Shown here: piece after piece, positions 41,326 through 51,392 of the stretch
Position numbering within the stretch: the stretch's first letter is position 1
Layout: every line of letters begins with the position of its first letter
Source of the DNA: Chitinophaga sancti
Lineage (GTDB): Bacteria; Bacteroidota; Bacteroidia; Chitinophagales; Chitinophagaceae
Assembly (NCBI RefSeq): GCF_034424315.1
Contig: NZ_CP139972.1
Coordinates: 4,712,001-4,776,000, forward strand
Direction of reading: 5' to 3'
Length of the DNA: 64,000 bases
Program-made: the position numbers and the translations under genes
The notes under the pieces: generated by a model
The model's input: the letters and a program-made list of their open reading frames with translations, nothing else
Database searches by the model: none
What the model was told of the DNA's origin: nothing

Positions 41326-44300
41326 AATTTATAACTAAAGTCATCATACAAAGGCTGCAAAGTCACTACATCCTTTGCGGTCTCTTTCACTACAGTAATT
41401 GCAAATATTTTAATGTTCTTATTCTCCGGCAGCGTAATGTGCTTAGCATGCGCAGGAATCGCTATCCTGTATTTGTACAGGTAGCTATAATTGTACGCCT
41501 CATTCTTTGAAGGATATGCCAGGTGCCTGTGAGAAGCAAACCAGGCAATGTTATCCTTTTTCACAAATGGGTCCGCAATGCTTTTCACCGTGATCTCATC
41601 CTGCTCAAAACGACGATTGTAATACTGACCGATATAACCTGTCCATTCCTGGATACCTACAGGTGTAATCCTGCCATCAATGTCAAAATTCCCCAGGGTA
41701 TCCTTATCTGCAACTGCCAGGATATACACAGCATTGTAATCGCCATCCGGCAGCGCTATTTCCTGTCCTTTACAAATCACTGCATTACTATCCTCATCAG
41801 CACGACTTCCCATTTTAAACTGCACATCCTCACTCACAATGGTATCCGGCACCAGTTCAGCGGGTATACTATACCGGCCTTTCAGGTTGCCATCATCCCT
41901 GTTATTGTCATAGCTGAATGCATCTACATTAAAAGGTAGTGACACAGGGCCCTGCGCCACTACGCTTTTAATTGCTACAGTTGGAGCGAACTTTACAGCA
42001 AAAGATCTGATAGCATCATGTCCCATATCAAAAAATACATGCTGCCCATCAAACTTTGCTGTACCGATGCGCTTTTCCTGGCCATTCACTTCATACGCAT
42101 CTGCGATACCTGCAGAAAACTGTACGGTGACGCCATGTGTATCGATACCCAGCAGCTCGTTTAGTCTCACGATATAATAATCATCCGCCCCTTCCATTTT
42201 CTTAAATGCCATCACACCTACCTGTGGTGTGCTAATCGCTAACATAGATACCTGCTTACCATCTTTACCTGCATGTGCATCTGTTTCGAATGCCAGCAAT
42301 GGCTGATTTAAAGCCTGGCCCTGCCATGGCGTTAAGCCCTTGCGCCAGTCACCTTCATGGGCATAGATGCCGTATTTAAAGGTGTGCCTGCCCCAATCCT
42401 GTGTACCCTGAACAACATAGCGCTTATCAGGTTTGGGTGTAAACAGCAGGGTTAAACGCAGGGTGGTATCGTTCGGTTTATCAGATCCATACTTACAATC
42501 CTCCAGGATAGATACCCCGAATTGCCCGCTTTTATCTGTCTGATCAAACCACTGATTAGAAGGTGCCTCGTAGGCTTTCTCATGATTGCGGGGCCTTGCA
42601 ATCGTACCTACACCCATATTATAGGTGGTGCTATCATTTACAGCAGTGAGAGGAAATGCCGCCTTCAGGCTCACACCCTTTGATTGCCAGTCCAGCAGGT
42701 TGTCAATCTCAAGACGCTTACATCCGGCGGCAAGACTCAAAACCTGGGTCATCTGTGAGCCCAAACCTTTACGGCTCACGGCAAGTGCTACACGCAGCGG
42801 ACCATTCTCTACTACGCGCAGGCTCGCTTCCTTGTCCAGGTGATCAAATGGTGGTTTCTGACGCTCATCCCAGTCCATGTTCCATGCAGGCCAGGTATAA
42901 GATTTTTCTGTTTGAAAATCCAGTACAGCAGGTTTGCTCAGCAACTCACGCTTTGTAACCTTGTCGTAGATGCTGGCAATATTCCCATCCGCACTGACAG
43001 TTACTTTATAAAACTCGTTCTCTAATGAATGCCCGCTCACCTTCAGTTCCGTACTTTGTTTCACACTGCCAATCCTCACATCATACACCGCCAGTCCTAC
43101 TGAAGGCACCTTTGCCTGGAAAATAAATTTCAGGGCATGCGCTGTACGCTCAATGACCTGGCTGTTCACTACCTTGCCATCAGGTCCATATACCACCACA
43201 TCTTCCGGCACTTTATCAAATGACAAACTAGCGGTCACCACATCCTCCCTTTCTATAGCCAGCGGATTATATACCACGATAGCACGGCCTTTCACACGGG
43301 TATCCATTTCCTTTGTCAAAGTCTTCAATGAATTTTCTAACACCGCAGCAAATCCATTGGCCGCTACATACTCATCATTCCATGCATACTCGTACGCCTT
43401 TGGAATAGAAGTACCCGGCAATACATCATGTACCTGGCTGCCTAATACCAATTCCCAGGCATTATTCAATTTCGCAAAAGGGTATGCCGCCCCACCTTTA
43501 TAATCTGCCATCACCGCCAGTTGCTCAGCCGCTTTTGCCAGCAACTCATTCTTCCTGTTCATTTTCTTCATGAAAGCCTGGGAAGTAATGGAACCGGCGC
43601 TATGTTCTGTCAATAACAATTCCCCTTTATATGTGGGTAAGTCCTTTTGTATCTCCGGCGTAATGTCTTTAAAGATCTGGTCAGAAGATGTCAGCAATAC
43701 CTTAAACTTACTATCCGCATTATTCAAACTTCCTTCCGCATGCTTTACATCATTTTCCCTCGGTGCACCACCCTGGTCTCCTACACCATAATAATGGAAA
43801 TCAAAGGCATACCCTGATTTCTTCCTGTTATTATCCAATCGCTTGCTCCATCCCTCATCCAGGTCCAGGCGCACAGGTACATGACTTACATAGGAACCTC
43901 CATTCAAAGCAGACAGCAGCCCATTGCCATCGGGGCCATACCAGGTACCAATATTAAAAGGAATACCCACCGCAGAACCCCATGTTAACTTCTGTGTGGA
44001 AAACCCGATCAACCCTGCATGATGTAATACTGAAGGCAAACTCGCAGGGAATCCAAAACAATCCGGCAACATATAATCCTGGCTGACTACCCCAAATTCT
44101 TTCTGAAAGAAATTGTTGCCATACAGCACCTGTCTTAATATTGATTCCGGTGTAGCCATCACAGTTTCTGCCTCATCTACAGATGATCCGGATACATGCC
44201 ACCTGCCCTTAGCGATATAGTATTTCACCCTTTGATACATATCAGGATAATACTCCTTCATCATATGGTAGCGGCGGGAGCCTGTAAAATTGTAAGCATA

Positions 44301-44513
44301 GTCCGGATACTTCTCAAACAAAGGAAAGTTCTCCGTCATGATGTTTTTGATATATTCATCGATCACCTGTGGATAATCCCAGTTCCACTCCGTATCCAGG
44401 TGTGAATAACCAATCGTATATAATACTTTATCTTTCGCGATATTGTATTTAGTCTGAGCTGTTGAAAATGTAAAACCCAGGAGACCTGCAAAAATTAAGA
44501 TGTGCTTTTTCAT
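41322..44513 (-). CDS. GH38 alpha-mannosidase of the PUL
   Basis: This large exported enzyme (1063 aa, signal MKKHILIFAGLLGFTFSTAQ) has the GH38 catalytic domain with zinc ligands in YSHLDTEWNW (His38, Asp40) and the nucleophile Asp151 in MLPDCFGFPASL. The central three-helix domain contains LVLGSQVHDVLPGTSIPKAY, and a beta-rich C-terminal half follows (LRVVENGPLRVALAVSR). It hydrolyses terminal alpha-mannosides. Its ATG follows the SusD stop immediately. The pairing of GH38 and GH3 suggests a mannose-rich glycan or glycoprotein as PUL target, for example fungal or plant material (inference). No GH92 or GH76 gene is in view. Confidence 0.94.
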   Translation of the reverse strand: MKKHILIFAGLLGFTFSTAQTKYNIAKDKVLYTIGYSHLDTEWNWDYPQVIDEYIKNIMTENFPLFEKYPDYAYNFTGSRRYHMMKEYYPDMYQRVKYYIAKGRWHVSGSSVDEAETVMATPESILRQVLYGNNFFQKEFGVVSQDYMLPDCFGFPASLPSVLHHAGLIGFSTQKLTWGSAVGIPFNIGTWYGPDGNGLLSALNGGSYVSHVPVRLDLDEGWSKRLDNNRKKSGYAFDFHYYGVGDQGGAPRENDVKHAEGSLNNADSKFKVLLTSSDQIFKDITPEIQKDLPTYKGELLLTEHSAGSITSQAFMKKMNRKNELLAKAAEQLAVMADYKGGAAYPFAKLNNAWELVLGSQVHDVLPGTSIPKAYEYAWNDEYVAANGFAAVLENSLKTLTKEMDTRVKGRAIVVYNPLAIEREDVVTASLSFDKVPEDVVVYGPDGKVVNSQVIERTAHALKFIFQAKVPSVGLAVYDVRIGSVKQSTELKVSGHSLENEFYKVTVSADGNIASIYDKVTKRELLSKPAVLDFQTEKSYTWPAWNMDWDERQKPPFDHLDKEASLRVVENGPLRVALAVSRKGLGSQMTQVLSLAAGCKRLEIDNLLDWQSKGVSLKAAFPLTAVNDSTTYNMGVGTIARPRNHEKAYEAPSNQWFDQTDKSGQFGVSILEDCKYGSDKPNDTTLRLTLLFTPKPDKRYVVQGTQDWGRHTFKYGIYAHEGDWRKGLTPWQGQALNQPLLAFETDAHAGKDGKQVSMLAISTPQVGVMAFKKMEGADDYYIVRLNELLGIDTHGVTVQFSAGIADAYEVNGQEKRIGTAKFDGQHVFFDMGHDAIRSFAVKFAPTVAIKSVVAQGPVSLPFNVDAFSYDNNRDDGNLKGRYSIPAELVPDTIVSEDVQFKMGSRADEDSNAVICKGQEIALPDGDYNAVYILAVADKDTLGNFDIDGRITPVGIQEWTGYIGQYYNRRFEQDEITVKSIADPFVKKDNIAWFASHRHLAYPSKNEAYNYSYLYKYRIAIPAHAKHITLPENKNIKIFAITVVKETAKDVVTLQPLYDDFSYKL

Positions 44514-46178
44514 TTAATAGCCTTCGTTTTGTGTCAATACCGCGCCTGTATTCAAGTCAATATCAGACTGCGGTATAGGAAATAAATTTTGATGATCCAG
44601 GATACCTACACCAGGGTTCGAGGGATCATTATTGTATTTCCTGACACGCTCCACCAATTTCTTTAACCGCATCAAAGTGAGCATCCGCCATTCTTCTGCA
44701 TACAATTCCCGCGCTCTTTCATCGAGAATAAAATCGATCGTTACATCACCCGCGCTAATCGTAGCGGCATGCGAACGGCTCCGTACTACATTAATATCAT
44801 CTGCCGCTTTACCGGCATCACCTAATCCTAAATAGGCCTCCGCCCTCAAGAGATAAGTCTCTGCCAGTCGCATAGCATACAGGTCCTTGTGGTTATACCC
44901 ACCGCCAGACCTACCTAAGTCAGTATAGTGGTTCAATGGCGCTGCCACTTTCATATAATAAGGAAAGAGATATTGCGTAGTATCTTTCAGTGCACTGGAA
45001 CGGCTGCTATACAGTTTCCAGTCAATCACCTTACCATTGTAAGAAGAAGCAGGATTATCGAAATAGAAATGCCGCTTGATATTCGCTTCAGCATTTCTGT
45101 CATCATTCCAGTCGCCATTCCAGATGTTGTAAGCCAGGTAATTGGTAGGTCTGCACCAGGCTACCGGTCTGCCCAGGGTATCGCTGTAACCGGTGTAAGT
45201 GCCATTGTACAACTGGCCCTTGATTGCCTTCACACCATCAGGCGCATTACCCACCCTGTAATAAGCAGGACCAAAGGCACGCTCACCGGAATACTGGCCA
45301 CCACCTGTGGTATTAGGTTCATTTTGAATCACCCAGATCGCTTCCCTGTTATCACTCAGGTTCTGGTTATCCATGGTAAACAGGTCAAAGAATGCATTCT
45401 CACTTGCGAAGATATTCAGCTGTTTGCCGAACCGCTTCGTCATCAATGCGTACCCATAATCATTGATGACATGCGAAGCGGCATCTGCCGCCTCCTGGTA
45501 CTTTTGACGTGCCAGGTATACATCACTCAGTAAATGCCAGGCAGCACCCTGTGTCAACCTGCCCGCAGCTGCTTCACTTCCTCTCTTAGGTAAATTAGCA
45601 GCAGCATATGCCAGGTCCTCTTCAATCAAAGAATAGACAGAATCCTTGCTGGCTCTTACAAAATCAGTTCTCGGTGTAGAGACAGGCTTTGTCAGCAAAG
45701 GCACATCACCATACATCGTCACCAAAATGCGATAACTGAATGCCCTGAAAAATTTCGCCTCAGCTATATACCCTGCACGCTGACTGGCATCCGTCCATAC
45801 AAAATTATCAATCCCCTGCAGCACTGTATTAGCCTGGTATACCAGGTCAAAAGCTTTGGTCCAATATTGTTGCGGTAGTGAACCCGTAGGTACGATCTCC
45901 GTATCCCAGTTACACAAAGTACCACCGGCAGGATCTTCGCCATAATAGGCTTCGTCCGTACCCAATGCTACATAACAGAACATATACTTCTCATCCACAT
46001 TACTGTACCAGTTACGTCCCAGGCTATACAAGCCTACCACCCCCATCTCCACATCACTGGGCGATTCAAAGGCATTGGCACCCGATACAAAATCGATCGG
46101 CTTTTCATCCAGCACCTTATTACTACAGGACGCTAAAAACAAGCTAAGCGCTCCCAATAAAATATATTTCATCTTCAT
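44514..46178 (-). CDS. SusD/RagB-family surface glycan-binding lipoprotein
   Basis: This 554-aa outer-membrane lipoprotein (MKMKYILLGALSLFLASC, lipid Cys18) closes the SusC channel and binds glycan. The SusD start region reads EKPIDFVSGANAFESPSDVE, the tetratricopeptide part has FVWTDASQRAGYIAEAKFFR (AEAxFxRA), and the C terminus has ETYLLRAEAYLGLGDAGKAA, IDFILDERARELYAEEWRML and NLFPIPQSDIDLN, all hallmarks of RagB/SusD. It lies 12 bases downstream of SusC and directly adjacent to GH38. The ligand is probably a mannose-containing oligosaccharide, judged only by the PUL's enzymes. Confidence 0.96.
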   Translation of the reverse strand: MKMKYILLGALSLFLASCSNKVLDEKPIDFVSGANAFESPSDVEMGVVGLYSLGRNWYSNVDEKYMFCYVALGTDEAYYGEDPAGGTLCNWDTEIVPTGSLPQQYWTKAFDLVYQANTVLQGIDNFVWTDASQRAGYIAEAKFFRAFSYRILVTMYGDVPLLTKPVSTPRTDFVRASKDSVYSLIEEDLAYAAANLPKRGSEAAAGRLTQGAAWHLLSDVYLARQKYQEAADAASHVINDYGYALMTKRFGKQLNIFASENAFFDLFTMDNQNLSDNREAIWVIQNEPNTTGGGQYSGERAFGPAYYRVGNAPDGVKAIKGQLYNGTYTGYSDTLGRPVAWCRPTNYLAYNIWNGDWNDDRNAEANIKRHFYFDNPASSYNGKVIDWKLYSSRSSALKDTTQYLFPYYMKVAAPLNHYTDLGRSGGGYNHKDLYAMRLAETYLLRAEAYLGLGDAGKAADDINVVRSRSHAATISAGDVTIDFILDERARELYAEEWRMLTLMRLKKLVERVRKYNNDPSNPGVGILDHQNLFPIPQSDIDLNTGAVLTQNEGY

Positions 46179-46190
46179 TGCTTTCTTTTT

Positions 46191-49100
46191 TTAAAACGAA
46201 GTATTCACACCCCCAATAAAGCTTCTGATCATAGGTGACGTAACACCCGGGCCACCATCAGGATCCCATCCTGCCCATTTGGTCCAGGTATAGAGATTCC
46301 TGCCACTCACATAAAAACGCAGGTTATTAAAGCCCCATTTTTTGATCACCTTGTTATTAAAATTGTAAGACAAGGTCACATCCTGCAGGCGTACGAAACT
46401 TTTATCCTGGTACACAGAAGGGGCTATCTTAGGATTGTAATACATACCTGGTGCATCATTCACCGGGTTGTCAGGTGTCCAGTATGCACGTACGTTAGGC
46501 CTGTTCAAACGATAAGCCTTGTCCGTACCACCTGTTACCAGTACACCAGTATTGCTCGCCATATAATAGCCATTGCCCCCCTGAACAGAGTTCAGGAAAA
46601 TACTGAGTGAAAAACGTTTATAGCTGAGCGTATTATTGATACTGAAACGATAGTTAGCATCAGTAGAACCTAGTATCTTGCGATCGCCATCAGCAGTGAT
46701 CTGTGCATCTCCATTCTGATCTTTGATCTTAAACTGACCGGGATAGGAACCCGCCATGATCGTCTTGTTGAACAGATCTTTTTCCTGCCAGATCCCCTGC
46801 GTTTCATAACCATACACTGAATTGATAGACTGTCCTACGAACCAGCCATTCCCGATATCCTGGGTAACATTATCATACAGTTTGGTAATCTTATTCCTGT
46901 TGATGGCAAATACGAAACCGGTGGTCCAGTTGAAGTCCTTCTGTTTGACATTCTGTGTTTCCAGGCTTACTTCCACACCATGGTTCTTGATACCCCCGAT
47001 ATTATCCCATACACTTGAGTTACCGGAAATAGTAGGGATCGCTCTTTCCACCAGTACATCGGTAGTCGTAGCATTGTACACATCTACACTACCACTGATA
47101 CGGCTATCCAACACGCGGAAGTCAATACCTGCGTTCACAGATTTTGTTTTCTCCCATCCCAGGTCATCGTTCCCCATAGAGGATGCATAGAGACCGATTG
47201 CAGTATTGGCGCCAAATACAGTATTGGTGCTGGACATTTCGGCCTGGCTATTGTACGCACCAATACCCTGGTTCCCATTCGTACCATATGATAATCTTAA
47301 CTTCAGGAAGTCTAACCATTTCACCTTCATGAATGATTCTTCTGTCATCACCCAGCCCAGTGATACTGAAGGGAAGCTCCCCCATTTCTTATTACTTCCA
47401 AACCCGGAATAACCATCCCTTCTTACAGTCGCAGTCAAGAGATAGCGGTCCCTGAATCCATAATTCACCCTTCCCAGGAAAGAGCGTGTATATTCCCTGG
47501 AACCTGCGCTGGAACTCGTCTGCACTTCTGCCAGTTCAAGGGCATTATAACCGAGTTTTTCAGAGTTGAAACCCGTACCTGAAGCAGCCGTAGTTTCACT
47601 TGTCAGTTCCTCATCACTATGCAATAAGGTGACATCAATGCTATGGATCTTATTAAAGGTATGCTTGTAAGTAATGATATTATTCACCAGCCATTTCGTT
47701 TGATTCTTAATGGTCTTACCTGCACTACCATTCACCTGGGAGCCCTCTGCAATTGCTTTTGGGAAATACTGGAAATGACGGTTGAAGATGTAGTTCTTGT
47801 TGTAGTTGAACTCGTACTCCAGGCCTTCGATCTTTGGGATCCTCATTCTGCCTTTCAGCACCAGGTTCAGGTTATCGATAGGTTCCTTGTCTGACACATA
47901 CAAGTGTGCGAGTGGGTGGTAAGCGTAAGACTCGCTGGCAATGTACACGGGGAACTGCCCTGCCTCATTGTATTTATTACCCAGCGGACTTGCAATGAGG
48001 GCATTTGCCAGCGAGGTTTCCAGCCCTGAATAATCGCGGTGTGTAAAGGTTGGATCAAATTCTATTTTCAGCCAGTCGGTAATTTTATTTTCAAACTTGG
48101 CAAAGAAAGTCAGTCTTTTAAACTGATCGTTGACAATAATACCCTGCTGATCGGCGTAAGATGTAGATAAATAATAGTTGGTTCTTGGTGTCTTTCCTGA
48201 TACGCTCAGGGAATAAGATTGGATCGGTGCTTTTCTGAAAACTTCATTCAGCCAGTTGATCTGGTAGCCATTCAGGTAATTGGTTTTCTCCTCATCAGTT
48301 CTCAGGTAAGAAGCCACCACTTCTTTGTCATTCACATCGGGTCTTACCGGCCTGTTATCAGCACTGGCAGGCCCTGTAGCATACCAGCTATACAGATCCT
48401 GCTGATAGTAATAGTCAACAAGTCTGCGGGCATATTGCTCCGCATTCATGATCTTCGTCATTTGGGTATTCGCGTGATCCTGGCTACCATAGTAAGCATT
48501 CAGATTGAAGGTAGGCTTATCGGAACTACCGGTTTTAGTAGTGATCACGAGCACCCCGTTCGCAGAGCGGGAACCGTATACAGCAGCGGAACTCGCATCT
48601 TTAAGCACATCTACAGAAGCAATATCATTGATGTTCAGATCGGCGGTGGAACCATTAAAGATCACACCATCCAAAATGATCAGCGGCACATCGCTGGCAG
48701 ATAAAGAGGTTTTACCACGAATAGAAAGGCCCCCTGTTTCTCCCGCCATGCTACCACTTCGTGCATTCAATCCCGGGGTGATGCCCTGTAAGGCTGCTAC
48801 CAGGTCAGTGGTGGCAGAATTCTCCTTCCCCTTCATATCAATGTGAGAAATGGAGCCGGTGAGGTCTTTTGCTTTTTGCGTACCATAACCTACTACCACG
48901 AGTTCGTTCAGTTTGCCCATATCTTCCTGCATGGTCACTGACATATTCGCAGCTGCCGCACGTTCTACGGTAGCAAAGCCGATATAACTAAATACCAGGA
49001 TCGCATTGTCACTCACCTTAATGGAAAAGTGACCGCTGGCATCGGAATTGGTACCATTGTGTGTACCTTTCTCAATAATGTTTACCCCAATTAAAGGGAG

Positions 49101-49475
49101 CCCTTTATTGTCGAGCACTCTGCCCGTAATGATTTGTTCCTTTGCATGATAAATGACAATCGTAGTCTTGTAAGTTTTGAAATTGAGCGAGGTCTCTTTG
49201 AGAATGTAATGAAGAATGTCAGTAACACTTGTATTATTTGCCTGATAAGTGATAGGGCGTGAGATAGCAACATCCCCGTCATCAAAAGTAATTCCCCAGT
49301 TACTTTTTTGTCCAATAATTTCTAAGGCCTGGGAAAGACTGACTTTATTAAATGTAACCGATATCCGGACATTGTCCAGTTCGTTGGCCTGGGCCCTGAG
49401 CACATGTGTAACGCTAAGGCAAAAAATACAGGCAAATAGTAATCCCTGCCTTAGCCCCCTAAGGTATTTTTCCAT
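46191..49475 (-). CDS. SusC/RagA TonB-linked transporter with STN signalling domain
   Basis: From the ATG at 49475 there are 1094 aa (signal MEKYLRGLRQGLLFACIFCL, ending RAQ). The longer frame to 49562 adds 29 residues ahead of the signal and is unlikely. Domains in order: STN (secretin/TonB N-terminal, VRISVTFNKVSLSQALEIIG), carboxypeptidase-regulatory-like (ITGRVLDNKGLPLIGVNIIE), plug with ELVVVGYGTQKAKDLTGSIS and LIILDGVIF, and a 22-strand barrel. The STN domain is the part that talks to FecR, so this transporter doubles as the substrate sensor for the upstream ECF/anti-sigma pair. It forms the outer-membrane gate with SusD and needs TonB/ExbBD encoded elsewhere. Confidence 0.96.
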   Translation of the reverse strand: MEKYLRGLRQGLLFACIFCLSVTHVLRAQANELDNVRISVTFNKVSLSQALEIIGQKSNWGITFDDGDVAISRPITYQANNTSVTDILHYILKETSLNFKTYKTTIVIYHAKEQIITGRVLDNKGLPLIGVNIIEKGTHNGTNSDASGHFSIKVSDNAILVFSYIGFATVERAAAANMSVTMQEDMGKLNELVVVGYGTQKAKDLTGSISHIDMKGKENSATTDLVAALQGITPGLNARSGSMAGETGGLSIRGKTSLSASDVPLIILDGVIFNGSTADLNINDIASVDVLKDASSAAVYGSRSANGVLVITTKTGSSDKPTFNLNAYYGSQDHANTQMTKIMNAEQYARRLVDYYYQQDLYSWYATGPASADNRPVRPDVNDKEVVASYLRTDEEKTNYLNGYQINWLNEVFRKAPIQSYSLSVSGKTPRTNYYLSTSYADQQGIIVNDQFKRLTFFAKFENKITDWLKIEFDPTFTHRDYSGLETSLANALIASPLGNKYNEAGQFPVYIASESYAYHPLAHLYVSDKEPIDNLNLVLKGRMRIPKIEGLEYEFNYNKNYIFNRHFQYFPKAIAEGSQVNGSAGKTIKNQTKWLVNNIITYKHTFNKIHSIDVTLLHSDEELTSETTAASGTGFNSEKLGYNALELAEVQTSSSAGSREYTRSFLGRVNYGFRDRYLLTATVRRDGYSGFGSNKKWGSFPSVSLGWVMTEESFMKVKWLDFLKLRLSYGTNGNQGIGAYNSQAEMSSTNTVFGANTAIGLYASSMGNDDLGWEKTKSVNAGIDFRVLDSRISGSVDVYNATTTDVLVERAIPTISGNSSVWDNIGGIKNHGVEVSLETQNVKQKDFNWTTGFVFAINRNKITKLYDNVTQDIGNGWFVGQSINSVYGYETQGIWQEKDLFNKTIMAGSYPGQFKIKDQNGDAQITADGDRKILGSTDANYRFSINNTLSYKRFSLSIFLNSVQGGNGYYMASNTGVLVTGGTDKAYRLNRPNVRAYWTPDNPVNDAPGMYYNPKIAPSVYQDKSFVRLQDVTLSYNFNNKVIKKWGFNNLRFYVSGRNLYTWTKWAGWDPDGGPGVTSPMIRSFIGGVNTSF

Positions 49476-49624
49476 AAATTTGTGCGAATTTTCTAGTGTT
49501 ATTTTTTCTGTGATTTTGAAAAAGTAATTCTCAGGAATCAATAGCGGAGGTGGTACCAGCACTTCCGTTTTTTTATGCCTGGAATTATGCGGTGTGTAGT
49601 GTTGTTCTGTAGCGCATGTTAGCT

Positions 49625-50560
49625 TTAGTTTGCGGTGATTAGAATTTTATTATCTGCTTGCCGGTAAGAGATCTTATTTGTCATGCTCAGGATCTGCAGC
49701 ACATCGTCCAGTGAAGTATTAGGTTTGATCACAACCGTAAAAGAAGGCATGTTGGCATTCGGATTTGCAATAACCAGGTCCGTATTATACCATCTTTCCA
49801 ATTCCGCTACCACGGCAGGTAGCTTCGTTTGATGGAACTGTATTTCCCCTTTTTGCCAGGCTACGATCTGCATAGTATCAGGCACTTTTTCTAAGGTGAT
49901 TTCCCGGGGGGATAGGGTCAGGCGGTTATTCGCCTTCAGTATACCATAATTTACACCACCGTTTCCGCCTACCGATACACGGCCTTCAGTCACAGTGATC
50001 ATTGGCCGTTCTTCTCCATAGGCTTTAATATCGAACGAGGTACCCAGTACCCGTGTATAATAATGGCCAAACGAGACAATAAATGGATGGGCATCATCCT
50101 TTGTCACACTAAAGTAGGCTTCCCCTTTCAGGGTAATGTTCCGTTCCTTAAATTTCTTTGAATAAGTAATAGAAGATTCACAGTTCAACCATACATGAGA
50201 GCCATCCGCTAATACGAAATCCTTATGTTCGCCGGTGCCGGTAGTGATCGTTTCAAGCTCAGTGCCGGTGAATAAAAACTTCAGTGGTAATATTAATAAT
50301 AGTGCAATCGCGGCCGCCCAATACCATATTTTATAATCAGGTTTTTTATGGATTTTCTTTAATAAGCGCGCATATCTCTCCTCTGCAAGGGTCTGATCAG
50401 GGATGACATTAGTGGGGATAGCCTCCCATTCTGCCTGTAAGTAAGCAGAAAACGCCTGGTTGTCTTCAGTTAGCAGCAATTGTTCAATCATTTGCTGCTC
50501 TTCTCTGGAACACTCCCCGGAGAAGTATTTTTTCAATTGAGTGGTCGGATCAGGTGGCAC
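49625..50560 (-). CDS. FecR-family anti-sigma factor
   Basis: This 311-aa inner-membrane protein has a cytosolic helical anti-sigma part (1-77, GECSREEQQMIEQLLLTEDN), one membrane helix (about 79-97, WYWAAAIALLLILPLKFLF) and a periplasmic FecR domain (HKDFVLADGSHVWLNCESSI; RVLGTSFDIKAYG; MITVTEGRVSVGG) with a C-terminal DUF4974-like/STN-like segment (FHQTKLPAVVAELERWYNTD). It receives the signal from the STN domain of SusC and frees or activates the sigma factor encoded upstream. The genes are arranged sigma, anti-sigma, SusC, the usual order for ECF-controlled PULs. Confidence 0.94.
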   Translation of the reverse strand: MPPDPTTQLKKYFSGECSREEQQMIEQLLLTEDNQAFSAYLQAEWEAIPTNVIPDQTLAEERYARLLKKIHKKPDYKIWYWAAAIALLLILPLKFLFTGTELETITTGTGEHKDFVLADGSHVWLNCESSITYSKKFKERNITLKGEAYFSVTKDDAHPFIVSFGHYYTRVLGTSFDIKAYGEERPMITVTEGRVSVGGNGGVNYGILKANNRLTLSPREITLEKVPDTMQIVAWQKGEIQFHQTKLPAVVAELERWYNTDLVIANPNANMPSFTVVIKPNTSLDDVLQILSMTNKISYRQADNKILITAN

Positions 50561-50630
50561 AAGAGAGGTGTTTATACTATTAAATACAATGAAAATTGAA
50601 AAGAGGTCTATGCGGAGGGAAAATATTTTT

Positions 50631-51233
50631 TTAGCTGATAATCACGAGGTACATGATCATCAGTACTGCGTCGAACTCGGGATGCAACAGCAGGTATTTC
50701 TTCAGTTGTTTGAGGGATTTGATAATCTGGAGCCGTACGGTGTCTTTGGAAATACCCATTTCCTGGGCAATTTCTTCATAGGAGAGCCCATCAAAACGGC
50801 TTTTCTGGAAAATTTCACGACAGCGCTCGGGCAGGGTGGCCAGGGCATCGTTCAGGATGCCGACATATTGTTTCCAGATCATATCATGTTCAGGGCAGAT
50901 ATGGAAGGCAAGGTTTTCGATGGTGTCAGGGGTCAGCTGCTGGTGGGTCTTTTGCTGTTTGAGGGTGTTTAATATGGTGTTCTTTGCAATTTTGAAGAGC
51001 AGGGCGGAGAATGGCCTGTTTTCGTCTATCTGGGCCCGGTAGTTCCATACTTTCAGGAATACGTCCTGGAGAATTTCCTCGGCAAGCTCCCTGGTGGGCA
51101 CAATCTTAACAGCATAGCGAAATACGCGGTCCTGGTAGCGGTAGAAGAGCTCCTGAAAAGCGCTTTCCTCATCATTATATTTAATGTTGCGTAATAATGA
51201 CTCTTCCTCAAGATGTTGATAGTTCCTTCCCAT
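50631..51233 (-). CDS. ECF-type RNA polymerase sigma factor (sigma-70 family) of the PUL
   Basis: This 200-aa sigma factor starts from the ATG near 51233 (MGRNYQHLEEES). An upstream TTG start would add four residues. Region 2 is FQELFYRYQDRVFRYAVKIV with ELAEEILQDVFLKVWNYRAQ, and region 4 is LPERCREIFQKSRFDGLSYE with EIAQEMGISKDTVRLQIIKS. The C terminus ends in a hydrophobic stretch (FDAVLMIMYLVIIS), common in Bacteroidota ECF factors paired with FecR. It should direct RNA polymerase to the PUL promoter when SusC senses substrate. It is the first gene of the PUL. Confidence 0.95.
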   Translation of the reverse strand: MGRNYQHLEEESLLRNIKYNDEESAFQELFYRYQDRVFRYAVKIVPTRELAEEILQDVFLKVWNYRAQIDENRPFSALLFKIAKNTILNTLKQQKTHQQLTPDTIENLAFHICPEHDMIWKQYVGILNDALATLPERCREIFQKSRFDGLSYEEIAQEMGISKDTVRLQIIKSLKQLKKYLLLHPEFDAVLMIMYLVIIS

Positions 51234-51346
51234 ATGACGCTGCAAAATTATAATAAGCGGACAGTAAAGGGGATTAAGGTTAGGTTAATTGTATCTCGTA
51301 TACAAAATAATATAATCTTTCAGTTTTTCAAGGGGTAAAAAAAATA

Positions 51347-51370
51347 GCCCCTACCTAAGGCAGGGGCGAC
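51347..51370 (-). terminator. Terminator after msrB
   Basis: GCCCCT / AGGGGC with a 9-base loop and a long A-run on the plus strand (T-run in minus-strand transcripts), about 25 bases past the msrB stop. Confidence 0.75.
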
Positions 51371-51392
51371 AACTATTTCACCTGACCATTTG

